Source: JBELHR01 sp049606855 (GTDB taxonomy: Bacteria; Bacteroidota; Bacteroidia; Flavobacteriales; Flavobacteriaceae). Taken from it: a stretch of 64,000 nucleotides of DNA. The position numbers and the translations under genes are program-made. The stretch covers positions 1-64,000 of the forward strand of contig JBMYVY010000003.1 in assembly GCA_049606855.1 (NCBI GenBank), read 5' to 3'. How positions within the stretch are numbered: the stretch's first letter is position 1; each line of letters opens with the position of its first letter. The notes under the pieces are model-generated. The model made no database searches, had not been told where the DNA came from, and worked only from the letters and a program-made list of their open reading frames with translations. Positions 25,405 through 34,534 of this stretch are shown one piece after another.

Positions 25405-26096
25405 TGAAAACAGAAGAGGATTTCAAACAAGGACAGCTTTTGCTCATTGATAAGCCTTTGGATTGGACTTCGTTTCAAGTGGTAAATAAACTGAGATGGG
25501 GAATTAGAAAAGCCTTTAATATCAAAAAAATTAAGGTTGGTCACGCCGGAACTTTGGATCCCTTAGCTACGGGATTACTCATTATCTGTACCGGGAAATT
25601 CACAAAGAAGATAGAGCTTTTCCAAGCACAGGAAAAAACCTATACAGGTACCATTACGCTTGGGGCGACCCGACCGAGTTATGATTTGGAGACCGAGATT
25701 GATCAAACCTATGAAACGGAGCATATAAGTCCTGAACTAATTGAAGAGAGTCGTATTAAGTTTCTGGGTCCTATTGATCAGTACCCACCAGTTTTTTCGG
25801 CTTTAAAGAAAGATGGCAAGAAATTATATGAATTTGCTCGTGCTGGAGAGCAGGTAGAGATTAAGTCTAGAAAAATTGAAATTTTTGACTTTGACATCAC
25901 AAGTCGAGTAGGCTTGGAGATTAATTTTGAGGTTCGTTGTTCTAAAGGAACCTATATCCGTTCACTAGCTCATGATTTCGGAAAGTCATTAGGCTCTGGC
26001 GCCTATCTTTCAGCTTTGAGAAGAACGAAAATTGGAGATTATGATGTAAAAGATGCTCAAAGTATTGAGGATTTTTTATCCAGCTTACCTCATTAG
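25404..26096 (+). CDS. truB: tRNA pseudouridine(55) synthase
   Basis: Makes pseudouridine 55 in the tRNA T-loop, 230 residues. Catalytic Asp52 lies in VGHAGTLDPLATG. The later RCSKGTYIRSLAHD and AYLSALRRTKIG blocks are typical. No C-terminal PUA domain, as usual for short Bacteroidota forms. Last gene of the operon; its end overlaps the convergent gene by four bases. Confidence 0.96.
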   Translation: MKTEEDFKQGQLLLIDKPLDWTSFQVVNKLRWGIRKAFNIKKIKVGHAGTLDPLATGLLIICTGKFTKKIELFQAQEKTYTGTITLGATRPSYDLETEIDQTYETEHISPELIEESRIKFLGPIDQYPPVFSALKKDGKKLYEFARAGEQVEIKSRKIEIFDFDITSRVGLEINFEVRCSKGTYIRSLAHDFGKSLGSGAYLSALRRTKIGDYDVKDAQSIEDFLSSLPH

Positions 26097-26572
26097 AGAA
26101 ATCGGCTATACCAAGTCTCAGAAATCGGCAGTTCCCAATATGATTTTAAATCATCAATCGTAGTGACTAAATTGTCAAATACTATGGTTTGAGCATTTAC
26201 CGATTTTGATTTTATTAATTTTTTGAAAGCCTTTAAATCTTTGTATTGGACGTATTGACCTTGCTTAAAACAGACGTTCATTCTATCCATCAGGGTAATA
26301 TTTAACTCCTGTTCTATTTTCGAAATAAAAGCATTTAACGAATTATAGGTGACATTCATCTGGGCTTTGTCTTCGAAATGAAAAACAAAAATCAAGAATC
26401 GCTCATAAATCAAAAGCGTCTCAACTTTACCATCAAATTCTTTGCTAATTTGAATCTTAAAATCTTCTATTTTTTCTTTGAGAGGGGCTACTTCTTGCGG
26501 GTACAATTTTCTTGATGACGGGAAGATCTGAACTGAATCATTTCCGCTAAAAGAATCAATGGTTTCGAACAT
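26093..26572 (-). CDS. flavobacterial conserved protein, often mislabelled 'ABC transporter ATPase'
   Basis: Soluble protein of 159 residues with no Walker motifs, so the name often given to this family is not supported. Recognisable family stretch: DRMNVCFKQGQYVQYKDLKAFKKLIKSK near residues 95-122, and the Trp-rich end ETWYSRF. It looks like an alpha/beta fold with no signal peptide. A possible TAACTTTG promoter lies in the 3' end of the upstream gene. Function unknown. Confidence 0.75.
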   Translation of the reverse strand: MFETIDSFSGNDSVQIFPSSRKLYPQEVAPLKEKIEDFKIQISKEFDGKVETLLIYERFLIFVFHFEDKAQMNVTYNSLNAFISKIEQELNITLMDRMNVCFKQGQYVQYKDLKAFKKLIKSKSVNAQTIVFDNLVTTIDDLKSYWELPISETWYSRFL

Positions 26573-26573
26573 G

Positions 26574-27182
26574 TTAAACTTTTTGCAAAGTTACATTAAT
26601 TAGTTCGTATAATTCTGATTCAATTGATTTTCCGGCATCTTCATTATACCATTTCTGAAGCTTAATTTGAGCTTCACGACTGAGTTTCTTATGGATACGC
26701 AAATCGTTGTCGATAAGTTTCTGTGCCTCTTTTGGTCTAGGGCCCCAGGTAAACAAAACATTGTGATTAGCATCAAGAACTATGAGTTTTGGAATGGATT
26801 TTTTACCTCGTGTTAGAAATTGAGACATCAATTCCGAATTTTCATCGCGAAGGACGATTTTTAATTGAACGGCAGAGCAGTTTGACGCCATTTTATTCAA
26901 TACAGGGAGTACATGAGCAGCATCACCACACCAAGGTTCCGAAATGACCAGCCAAGTATAGGTTTCTTTGGCCTGACTCGGCAATGTTTCTCTACAGAAT
27001 TTTTGCAAAGAAAATTGCTTGTCATTTCTCAGCATTCTCGCTTGGTTCAGCTGTAAATACTGAAGCAAACTTAAGTCTGGATTGGACTTATTTTTCTCTT
27101 TGTTGAGCATAACACTCAATTTAATTTTGTAATCTTGGTAGGAGAGTGCCTTGACCAAGCTTTTCTCAATATACTTTCTCAT
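26574..27182 (-). CDS. thioredoxin-fold family protein without a second active-site cysteine
   Basis: Cytoplasmic-looking protein of 202 residues. A thioredoxin-like domain (about 70-170) carries W-C-G-D-A at 84-88, where C-x-x-C would be in a disulfide reductase; the second cysteine is replaced. The cis-proline region (KSIPKLIVLD) is present. A helical segment precedes the domain. It may be a monothiol enzyme or a non-redox binding protein. One base separates it from the next gene. Confidence 0.78.
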   Translation of the reverse strand: MRKYIEKSLVKALSYQDYKIKLSVMLNKEKNKSNPDLSLLQYLQLNQARMLRNDKQFSLQKFCRETLPSQAKETYTWLVISEPWCGDAAHVLPVLNKMASNCSAVQLKIVLRDENSELMSQFLTRGKKSIPKLIVLDANHNVLFTWGPRPKEAQKLIDNDLRIHKKLSREAQIKLQKWYNEDAGKSIESELYELINVTLQKV

Positions 27183-27253
27183 GGCTTTAAGGGTTTGATA
27201 AGCCTAATGTATAAAAGAATTTTGAAAAACCAATCTTTCTAATTGTTAAGGTT

Positions 27254-28201
27254 TTAGCTTTTTTTTGTTAAGGCTTTGATCATGGTAGCTGTCATCTTAT
27301 CCAGGTCAAAATCTGGTTTCCAATCCCAGTCTTTTCTCGCATAAGTGTCATCTATGGATTGTGGCCATGAATCTGCAATTTCTTGGCGAAAATCTGGAGC
27401 GTAATCCAAGGTGAAATCAGGGAGATGTTTTTTAATACTTGCTTCCATTTCACTAGGGTCAAAACTCATTGCAGCAAGATTATAAGAAGTTCGAATTCTA
27501 AGTCTTTCAGGATCTGCTTCCATCAACTCAATAGTGGCCTTCACTGCATCATCCATATACATCATTGGAAGTTTAGTTTTAGAGGACAAAAAACTTGTAT
27601 AATGACCTTTTTCAAGGGCCTGAAAGTAAATATCTACGGCATAATCCGTTGTTCCTCCACCTGGCTTGGTCTTCCATGAAATAATTCCTGGATATCGAAT
27701 ACTTCTAACATCTACTCCGTATTTATCAAAATAATATTGACACCAATGTTCTCCGGCTAGTTTTGAAATACCGTAAACAGTCGTTGGCTCCATCACACAA
27801 TGTTGCGGTGTCATGGTCTTCGGAGAGCTTGGTCCGAAAGCTCCCATGGAGCTGGGCCAAAAGAGTTTTTTAAGCTTCCCTTTTTTTGCCAATTCCAAGG
27901 CTATCATCAAAGATTGCATATTTAAATCCCAGCCCTTTAATGGCATTTGCTCAGCAGTTGCTGAAAGCATGGCCACCAAATGATACATTTGAGTCACTTG
28001 ATAGTTATCTATAATTTGTTCAACGGCCTCAGCGTCCATAGCGTTGACTTGCTCGAAGGGCCCTGAGTTCATGAGTTCTTCACTTCCTTCTTTTAAGTCA
28101 CAAGCCACGACAGCTTGACTTCCGTGTTTTTTACGGAGTGATAAGGTGAGCTCTGTACCAATTTGGCCACATGCTCCGAGAATCATAATGCGCTCTTTCA
28201 T
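27254..28201 (-). CDS. SDR-type L-threonine 3-dehydrogenase / NAD-dependent epimerase family
   Basis: NAD-dependent enzyme of about 315 residues in the extended SDR family. It has the nucleotide loop GACGQIGTEL near the start, a catalytic Tyr-x-x-x-Lys in VYGISKLAGEHW (about 143-154) and PGIISWKTKPGGGTTDYAVDI, which is typical of short-chain threonine dehydrogenases (threonine to 2-amino-3-ketobutyrate). I placed the start at 28201 because the upstream in-frame start (28228) sits inside a TAAATTTG promoter element. Single gene, divergent from korB. Confidence 0.88.
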   Translation of the reverse strand: MKERIMILGACGQIGTELTLSLRKKHGSQAVVACDLKEGSEELMNSGPFEQVNAMDAEAVEQIIDNYQVTQMYHLVAMLSATAEQMPLKGWDLNMQSLMIALELAKKGKLKKLFWPSSMGAFGPSSPKTMTPQHCVMEPTTVYGISKLAGEHWCQYYFDKYGVDVRSIRYPGIISWKTKPGGGTTDYAVDIYFQALEKGHYTSFLSSKTKLPMMYMDDAVKATIELMEADPERLRIRTSYNLAAMSFDPSEMEASIKKHLPDFTLDYAPDFRQEIADSWPQSIDDTYARKDWDWKPDFDLDKMTATMIKALTKKS

Positions 28202-28225
28202 TATAGAATTGTTTATATAAGTATG

Positions 28226-28233
28226 CAAATTTA
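28226..28233 (-). promoter_or_regulatory. promoter -7 element (TAAATTTG) of the threonine dehydrogenase gene
   Basis: CAAATTTA on the plus strand; minus-strand TAAATTTG, 25 bases before ATG 28201. Confidence 0.6.
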
Positions 28234-28309
28234 GAAAAAAAGCAAAAAGTAATTTAAAATTTACAGTTTTTTTGAGAATGTATTAAAACGCTTCCCCGCC
28301 ATTATTTAG

Positions 28310-28317
28310 TATATTTG
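28310..28317 (+). promoter_or_regulatory. promoter -7 element (TATATTTG) of korB
   Basis: TATATTTG matches TAnnTTTG, 17 bases before the korB start at 28335. No good TTTG is seen at the -33 distance. Confidence 0.6.
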
Positions 28318-28334
28318 TTTCGTAAATTCACCTT

Positions 28335-29330
28335 ATGCAAGAAACAGTATTAAAGGCAAAGGATTTTGCATCAAATCAAGATGTGAAATGGTGTCCAGGA
28401 TGCGGAGATTATTCGATTTTGAAACAAGTACAATCCGTACTTCCAGAGACTGGGCATCAACCAGAAGATGTGGTTTTTGTCTCTGGTATAGGATGCTCTT
28501 CGAGGTTTCCGTATTATATGAATACTTATGGTATTCACTCTATTCACGGAAGGGCCCCTGCCATTGCAACTGGTTTAAAAATGGCAAACCCTGAATTGAA
28601 TGTATGGGTGATTACAGGTGATGGTGATGGTTTGTCTATTGGGGGGAATCATTTGATTCATTTGGCTAGACGAAACGTCAATGTGAATGTCCTGTTATTT
28701 AACAACGAAATTTACGGTTTAACCAAAGGGCAATATTCTCCAACCTCTCAAATGGGCTTGAAGACTAAATCTTCTCCTATGGGAGTTATTGATAGGCCTT
28801 TTAATCCTGCGAGTTTATTATTTGGAGCAAGTGCTTCATTCATTGCAAGAGGTATGGACCGCGACCCCAAAAACCTGAGAACGGTTTTGTCCCAGGCAAA
28901 CAAACATAAAGGAACCTCTTTTGTTGAGATTTATCAAAATTGTCATGTATTTAACGATGGTGTGTTTGAGGAATTTTCAAATAAGGATACCAAAGAGCAA
29001 CGAAGTGTGCATTTGGAGGAGGGGGAGCCTTTGATATTTGATGATGGAAAAAAGGCATTGAAAATTATAGGAGGTCGTGTAATGATTGTGAATGCTGATC
29101 AAGATGATTTATGGATACATGATTCTTCGGATAGATATAAGGCATTTTTGTTGTGTTCTCTAGCCGAAGATCCTTTAATGCCAAGACCTTTTGGTGTGTT
29201 GTTTAAGGAAGAAGATCGACCTATTTATGAGACTTTGGCCGAAAGCCAAATTAGTGAAGCTCAACACCAAGCTAAAGATTTAGATTTGGATGAATTACTT
29301 CGAGGTCAGCAATTTTGGAATATCAACTAA
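28335..29330 (+). CDS. korB: 2-oxoacid:ferredoxin oxidoreductase, beta subunit
   Basis: Thiamine-diphosphate subunit of 2-oxoglutarate-type ferredoxin oxidoreductase, 331 residues. Cluster or TPP-site cysteines lie in KWCPGCGDY (20, 23) and GIGCSSRFPYY. The TPP-binding motif is GDGDG (95-99) followed by LFNNEIYGLTKGQYSPT. It converts 2-oxoacids to acyl-CoA with ferredoxin. The alpha subunit normally sits next to it but is not here: a divergent dehydrogenase precedes it and a lipoprotein gene follows, overlapping the stop (TAATG). Confidence 0.94.
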   Translation: MQETVLKAKDFASNQDVKWCPGCGDYSILKQVQSVLPETGHQPEDVVFVSGIGCSSRFPYYMNTYGIHSIHGRAPAIATGLKMANPELNVWVITGDGDGLSIGGNHLIHLARRNVNVNVLLFNNEIYGLTKGQYSPTSQMGLKTKSSPMGVIDRPFNPASLLFGASASFIARGMDRDPKNLRTVLSQANKHKGTSFVEIYQNCHVFNDGVFEEFSNKDTKEQRSVHLEEGEPLIFDDGKKALKIIGGRVMIVNADQDDLWIHDSSDRYKAFLLCSLAEDPLMPRPFGVLFKEEDRPIYETLAESQISEAQHQAKDLDLDELLRGQQFWNIN

Positions 29331-29917
29331 TGAAGAATTACGGCCTGTTTTTATATTTTATCCTGTTGCTGTTCTCTTGTGGGAATAAGGATTCCAAAAC
29401 AAATGTCGATGACAAACCTGTCATTAAAAAAGTACAACTGGAGAAAAAGGTCTATCAGAATGACTCCGTTCTTAAAGTTGAACCTTATGCAATCTATCTG
29501 GTAGAGGACTTAGATTTGTATACTAGTTTAACCTCGCAAATAGAAAATCTTGAAGGAGGAACTAAGGATCAAATTTTGAATCAAGGAGAAGGATTGACTT
29601 TACTAACCATGTCTTTAAAAGATTCTACTGAAAATGAATTGATGAATGAGCCCGCGATGCGTGCACGTTTAAATGCGCTGTATACCATAAGTCTTAGGTT
29701 GAAGGACATGCAAGATATTCCGAGTATTTCAGCAGAGGAAGTGTTTGCTACAGGAGACCAAATTGTAGGTTTATACAATTCAGTTATTAATAAAATTAAT
29801 ACAGAGGCCTTAAAAGCTGAATATGAATCTCAGTTAGACGAAGAGCTTGTATCACCAACTACTAATCAAATTCCGACTAATGAAAATATCTTTAAAAAAA
29901 CTACTGATTGCCCTTAA
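29330..29917 (+). CDS. lipoprotein of unknown function
   Basis: Exported protein of 195 residues with a short signal peptide ending in a LLFSC lipobox near residue 17. I chose ATG 29330, overlapping the korB stop, over an upstream TTG because it gives a clean signal peptide. The mature part is acidic and helix-rich, with no known motif. It overlaps the next lipoprotein gene by 38 bases, so the two are probably made together. Confidence 0.65.
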   Translation: MKNYGLFLYFILLLFSCGNKDSKTNVDDKPVIKKVQLEKKVYQNDSVLKVEPYAIYLVEDLDLYTSLTSQIENLEGGTKDQILNQGEGLTLLTMSLKDSTENELMNEPAMRARLNALYTISLRLKDMQDIPSISAEEVFATGDQIVGLYNSVINKINTEALKAEYESQLDEELVSPTTNQIPTNENIFKKTTDCP

Positions 29918-30401
29918 TGCACTGGTGTTATTTACGGCTTGTACATCACCAATTAATAAAGATCCGGAAAAATTAAATGCCCTTATCGACCAATGGCACG
30001 TTGATGTTGCAGAATCAAACTTTGATGGGTATTTTGATCGTATGGGAGGGAGTTCTTTTTTTATTGGAACAGATGCCAATGAACGTTGGACAAAAGATCA
30101 GTTCATGGAGTTTTCCAAACCCTATTTTGACAAAGAATCAACATGGGATTTTAAAGTGATTGATAGAAACCTAGTGATTGACACAGACTATCCTGTCGTT
30201 TGGTTTGATGAGGTATTAGATACTTGGATGGGTCTATGCAGAGGTTCTGGTGTTTTAAAATACAAACAGGGCTCTTGGTACCTGGAGCATTATGTACTTT
30301 CTTTAACCGTTCCCAACGATGATATGGATGCGGTAATTGAGGTAATTCAGGACAAAGAAGAGCAGCTCAAATTGTACAGTCCGGCTTCAGCTGGAAAATA
30401 G
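29880..30401 (+). CDS. NTF2/SnoaL-like lipoprotein
   Basis: Protein of 173 residues with a lipoprotein signal (LFTAC lipobox near residue 18). The body resembles a DUF4440/SnoaL-like NTF2 fold: LIDQWHVDVAESNFDGYFD helix at the start, TKDQFMEFSKPYFDK, then strands around VVWFDEVLDTWMG and SGVLKYKQGSWYLEHYVLS. These folds bind small ligands or act as simple enzymes. Start at 29880 chosen for the signal peptide. Converges on recX with a 15-base overlap. Confidence 0.75.
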   Translation: MKISLKKLLIALNALVLFTACTSPINKDPEKLNALIDQWHVDVAESNFDGYFDRMGGSSFFIGTDANERWTKDQFMEFSKPYFDKESTWDFKVIDRNLVIDTDYPVVWFDEVLDTWMGLCRGSGVLKYKQGSWYLEHYVLSLTVPNDDMDAVIEVIQDKEEQLKLYSPASAGK

Positions 30402-30866
30402 ATTATTTATAATTTCAAAGGCAATATTTTGTTCAAAGCCTCTTTGAACGAGATAGCGAACTATTTTTTGCTTTTTCTCAAATTCATTTTCTGAACTTAG
30501 TACAGTCAATTTCTTTTCAGCCAATGTTGTGGCTGTATTTAAGTAGGCTTCCTCATTTATTTGTGCCAAAGCCGCTTTGCTATTATATGAAGAAACACGA
30601 TGTTGAAATAGTCCTTGACTTATCTTATTTCGTCCCCATTTTTTTTGATTGAATTTACCACGAACATAAGCCTCAGCAAATCTTGTTTCATTGAGGAAAT
30701 TCTCTTGGTGTAGATGCATTAGAATTTGATCCATGGCCTCTCTAATTAGTCCGAGTTTCAATAATTTTTGCTCTACTTCAAATGGAGATCGTTCTTGATA
30801 TATACAAAATCGTTCAAGCATTAATTTTGCTTGATCAACATTGTAGTATTTAGGTTCTTTATGCAC
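30387..30866 (-). CDS. recX: regulatory protein RecX
   Basis: Modulator of RecA filaments, about 159 residues, three-helix repeat protein. Recognisable blocks are AKLMLERFCIYQERSPFEVEQKL, FLNETRFAEAYVRGKFNQKKWGRNKI and YLVQRGFEQNIAFEII. I chose GTG 30866; the farther TTG at 30893 lies inside the terminator hairpin of the gene upstream and is unlikely. recA is not adjacent. Confidence 0.88.
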   Translation of the reverse strand: MHKEPKYYNVDQAKLMLERFCIYQERSPFEVEQKLLKLGLIREAMDQILMHLHQENFLNETRFAEAYVRGKFNQKKWGRNKISQGLFQHRVSSYNSKAALAQINEEAYLNTATTLAEKKLTVLSSENEFEKKQKIVRYLVQRGFEQNIAFEIINNLFSS

Positions 30867-30871
30867 AGGGT

Positions 30872-30904
30872 AAAAATAAAAAAAACGGCTCAATTGAGCC
30901 GTTT
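30872..30904 (-). terminator. Rho-independent terminator of the RND pump operon
   Basis: Perfect palindrome of 22 bases at 30883-30904 (core CGGCTCAATTGAGCCG). A T8-type tract follows on the minus strand, seven bases after the permease stop. Confidence 0.85.
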
Positions 30905-30910
30905 ATTATT

Positions 30911-33900
30911 TTATGATGCTAATCTAATTTTCGCTCTATTCAGCAGATAGAACATAACTGGTACAATGACCAGTGTTAAGAAGGTCGCAAAGGTTAATCC
31001 ATAAATAATGGTGTAAGACATCGGTCCCCAGAATATGGTGTTATCCCCTCCGACATAGAATTTTGGATCAAATTCAGTAAACAAACTGAAGAAATCAATA
31101 TTTAATCCTATCGCCAAGGGTATCAATCCAAGTATCGTGGTAATTGCTGTTAACAATACCGGTCTAAGTCTGGATTTCCCTCCAGCAACAATAGCGTTGA
31201 AATATTCTTCTCGAGTCAATAAATCATCTGCTCCAAGACCCTGTTCCGCCTTTTTAGAATCAATAATTAACTGAGTATAGTCAATAAGTACAATGGCATT
31301 ATTCACAACAATTCCCGCGAGTGAAATAATTCCAAGCATGGTCATGATCACAACAAAATTCATTCCTGAGATTACGGTACCTAAAAGCACTCCAATAAAA
31401 CTAAGTATTACCGCTGAAAGAATGATAACAGGCTTGGTAATCGAGTTAAACTGTGCTACAATTATTATTGAAATAAGGGCTAGTGCAATGATTAACGCAG
31501 TTGACAAGAAAGACATGTTCTTTTCAATTTCTTCTTGCTCTCCAGTAAATTTATAACTCACTCCAGTTGGAAGCTTTTTCTTCGCCATGCGGTCTTCAAT
31601 TTTTTGAACAATTTCATTCGCATTATAACCCTCCAAAACGTTTGAATAAATGGTAATTACTCGTTTTAAATCTTTTCTTTTAATCGAGCTAAAAGTCGTC
31701 GTTTTTCGAGTAGTTACTACTGATGAAATCGGAACTTTTTTCAATTGGCCAGAGTTTTGATCTCTAAAAGTGATAAATTGATTTAAGAGACTCGATTCAT
31801 TATAGCGACTGTTTTCGTCAAACCTCACTACAATATCGTAATCATCTTGATCATCCTTATAAGTTGAAGCATCAATACCGTAAATCGCCTGTCTCAGTGC
31901 AAAACCTACTTGCTGGGTAGAAACTCCCAATTTACCTGATTTTTCTCGGTCAACATAGATTTCCATTTCAGGTTTGTTTCTAGAAACATCTACCTTTAGC
32001 TCTTCAATTCCTGCAATTTGAGCTCCATTGATTTCGTCTCGAATATCTTCAGCAAAACTTAAAAGCTCATCGTAGTTCTCACCTTTCAATTCCAAGTTAA
32101 TCGCATAACCAGGAGGGGGACCATTTTGATCCTTTTCAACAATTACGGAAACCCCAGGATAACCACCCACTGTTTCTCTAATTTCTGTAAGTACATCAGA
32201 ACTTGAAATTCCTCTACGGTACTTAAACTCCCTAAAAGATACTGTTACTTTACCTTTATGCGGAGTTTCGTTTTCAGATGGACCATCCACCATGAAATTT
32301 CCAGACCCTTCACCTACTTGAGAAATAACGGATTCAATCATGTAATTATATGGAGAACCGTCCTGATTCACTTCATAGGTTTTCAATAGGTCTAAGACGC
32401 GCTCTTCAATACTTTCGGTAAGGATTTTGGTCTTTTCAATATCAGTACCCATAGGATACTCCACATAGATAATCGCTTGATTCGGTTGATTGTCAGGGAA
32501 GAATTCCGTCTTAATATTAGAAACACCTAGTAATACAAATGAGAAAATCAACAATACAATAGAACCTATAAAATAGTAATAGGCATTATTTTTTCTCAGC
32601 GCTTTTTTCAAAAATTCCTCATACCAATTCTCCAAAGCGGGAAGCCATTTGTTTTGAAATTTATCCGCTACAGGTAATAAGGCATAACGATGTATCCAAA
32701 GTATAGCGGCTACAACAAGCATTAGATTTCCAAAACCGAAATACGCTTTAAAACTTCCGGTCTGTCCAATAACGAGATATAATATACCTACAGCAAGAAT
32801 CCCGAAACCTTGTTTCATCATTGCGGTTTTGTTTCTATTATACCACCCGTAAACAGTCATGATTAAACCGGTAATGGCAAATAGTCCACCTAAAAAGTTA
32901 ACGACAATATTGGTCTTTAAAAGTCCAGATATCGTCAGAACTCCACCTAAAATGATCAGTCCCCCTGAGATTTTTATCAAGCGATCTTTGGTCATCGGCT
33001 TTTCGTCAATTTCCATAAAACGAGAAGTCAACATGGAGTTGATTACCAATGCTACAAATAATGATGACCCCAGAACCGTACTCAAGGTTAACGGCAGATA
33101 AATCATGAACTTCCCGATAGTTCCCGGCCAGAAACCTAAAGGTAAAAATGCAGCAAGAGTAGTCGCTGTAGAGGCAATAATTGGCCATGCAATTTCTCCA
33201 ACTCCTTGCTTGGCTGCTTCAATTTTTGAATAGCCTTCATCCATGAGGCGGTAAACGTTTTCTACCACCACAATTCCATTATCAACCAACATACCAAGTC
33301 CCATTACAGAAGCAAAAAGCACCATGGTATTTAGGGTAACATTCATGCCTAATGCCGCACCGAGTTGTGGTAGCAATAAAAAGGACATCAACATAGAAAG
33401 CGGAATGGCTATACCAACGAAGGCAGCATTTCTTACCCCTAAGAAAAACATCAATACTCCAACCACTAATAATACCCCGAGAATAATTGAATTTTCTAAC
33501 TCGTTTACTTGAGCAATCACACGTTCTGATTGGTCATTGGTAATGGATATATTTAAATTACTCGGCAATTCTACCGCACGTGCTTCCTCAACAATTACGT
33601 CGATTTTTTCACGGGCTTCAATCATATTTCGACCGGCTTTTTTGGTAACGTCGAGCATTACTACCGGACTCATTGATTCACGAGCATAAGTCGTTCGGTC
33701 TTTTTCTCTAAACTTTATCGTTGCAATGTCTTGAATATACACCACACCGTTATCGGCCTTGACGACAAAATTGTTTAAGTCTTCCGGACGCTCAATTTCA
33801 CCAATAACGCGAATATTTCTTCTTACGTCATTATTGATAATATCTCCACCTGAGATGGTAATATTTTCTTTTTGAATGGCTTGAACAACCTGATTGATTG

Positions 33901-34531
33901 ATACTCGTGCTGCAGTCATTTTATATAAATCAACCGCAACTTCAACTTCTTTGTCTTGCACACCTCGAATACTAGCCTCCTTAATTTCTGGAAGTTCTTC
34001 AATTTTTTCTTGAAGATATTCAGCGTATTCCTTGAGCTGCTGAGAAGAGTAATCTCCTGTTAAGTTGATGTTCATAATCGGCATAGCCTCTGAAATATTC
34101 AAATCAAAGACATAAGGATCTACTTTACCCCCTGCATCCAATGTAGGCCAATCTTCAGTAGCTTTTACAATATCTACTTTGTCTTGAACTTTTGACTTGG
34201 CTTCTTCTGGAGTGATATCCTCCTCGAATTGCACAATAATCATGGAATAATCCTGAAATGAATTTGAAGTGATTTGATCAACACCCGTAATGTTTGTCAA
34301 TTCATCCTCCAATTCTTTGGTGATCAATTTCTCTACATCTTCTGCTGCATTTCCTGGATATACTGAGGAAATATAAATCTTGGATTCCACGATTTCAGGA
34401 AAAGATTCACGAGGCATGGAGTTGTAAGAAACGATCCCTCCGATGAAGATAATTGCCATAATGACAAATACCGTCATTCTATTATCGATAGCCCACGAAG
34501 AGAGGCTAAATTCTTTTTTTAAGTTTGCCAT
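30911..34531 (-). CDS. RND efflux pump permease (AcrB/HAE1-like) with extra central membrane helices
   Basis: Proton-driven inner-membrane exporter of 1206 residues, against about 1030-1050 for AcrB. The N-terminal half begins SSWAIDNRMTVFVIMA. Helix 4 carries the proton-relay signature GLGMLVDNGIVVVENV; the matching late block is NNAIVLIDY. About 100 extra residues (about 512-615) insert after the first six-helix bundle and appear to hold four more hydrophobic helices. It is the last gene of a tetR-tolC-adaptor-pump operon. Substrate unknown; drugs or lipids are usual. Confidence 0.93.
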   Translation of the reverse strand: MANLKKEFSLSSWAIDNRMTVFVIMAIIFIGGIVSYNSMPRESFPEIVESKIYISSVYPGNAAEDVEKLITKELEDELTNITGVDQITSNSFQDYSMIIVQFEEDITPEEAKSKVQDKVDIVKATEDWPTLDAGGKVDPYVFDLNISEAMPIMNINLTGDYSSQQLKEYAEYLQEKIEELPEIKEASIRGVQDKEVEVAVDLYKMTAARVSINQVVQAIQKENITISGGDIINNDVRRNIRVIGEIERPEDLNNFVVKADNGVVYIQDIATIKFREKDRTTYARESMSPVVMLDVTKKAGRNMIEAREKIDVIVEEARAVELPSNLNISITNDQSERVIAQVNELENSIILGVLLVVGVLMFFLGVRNAAFVGIAIPLSMLMSFLLLPQLGAALGMNVTLNTMVLFASVMGLGMLVDNGIVVVENVYRLMDEGYSKIEAAKQGVGEIAWPIIASTATTLAAFLPLGFWPGTIGKFMIYLPLTLSTVLGSSLFVALVINSMLTSRFMEIDEKPMTKDRLIKISGGLIILGGVLTISGLLKTNIVVNFLGGLFAITGLIMTVYGWYNRNKTAMMKQGFGILAVGILYLVIGQTGSFKAYFGFGNLMLVVAAILWIHRYALLPVADKFQNKWLPALENWYEEFLKKALRKNNAYYYFIGSIVLLIFSFVLLGVSNIKTEFFPDNQPNQAIIYVEYPMGTDIEKTKILTESIEERVLDLLKTYEVNQDGSPYNYMIESVISQVGEGSGNFMVDGPSENETPHKGKVTVSFREFKYRRGISSSDVLTEIRETVGGYPGVSVIVEKDQNGPPPGYAINLELKGENYDELLSFAEDIRDEINGAQIAGIEELKVDVSRNKPEMEIYVDREKSGKLGVSTQQVGFALRQAIYGIDASTYKDDQDDYDIVVRFDENSRYNESSLLNQFITFRDQNSGQLKKVPISSVVTTRKTTTFSSIKRKDLKRVITIYSNVLEGYNANEIVQKIEDRMAKKKLPTGVSYKFTGEQEEIEKNMSFLSTALIIALALISIIIVAQFNSITKPVIILSAVILSFIGVLLGTVISGMNFVVIMTMLGIISLAGIVVNNAIVLIDYTQLIIDSKKAEQGLGADDLLTREEYFNAIVAGGKSRLRPVLLTAITTILGLIPLAIGLNIDFFSLFTEFDPKFYVGGDNTIFWGPMSYTIIYGLTFATFLTLVIVPVMFYLLNRAKIRLAS

Positions 34532-34534
34532 GGT

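Noticed and set aside
30867..30893. TTG at 30893 as the recX start
   Set aside because: It falls in the loop and arm of the pump operon's terminator hairpin; GTG 30866 is more credible.
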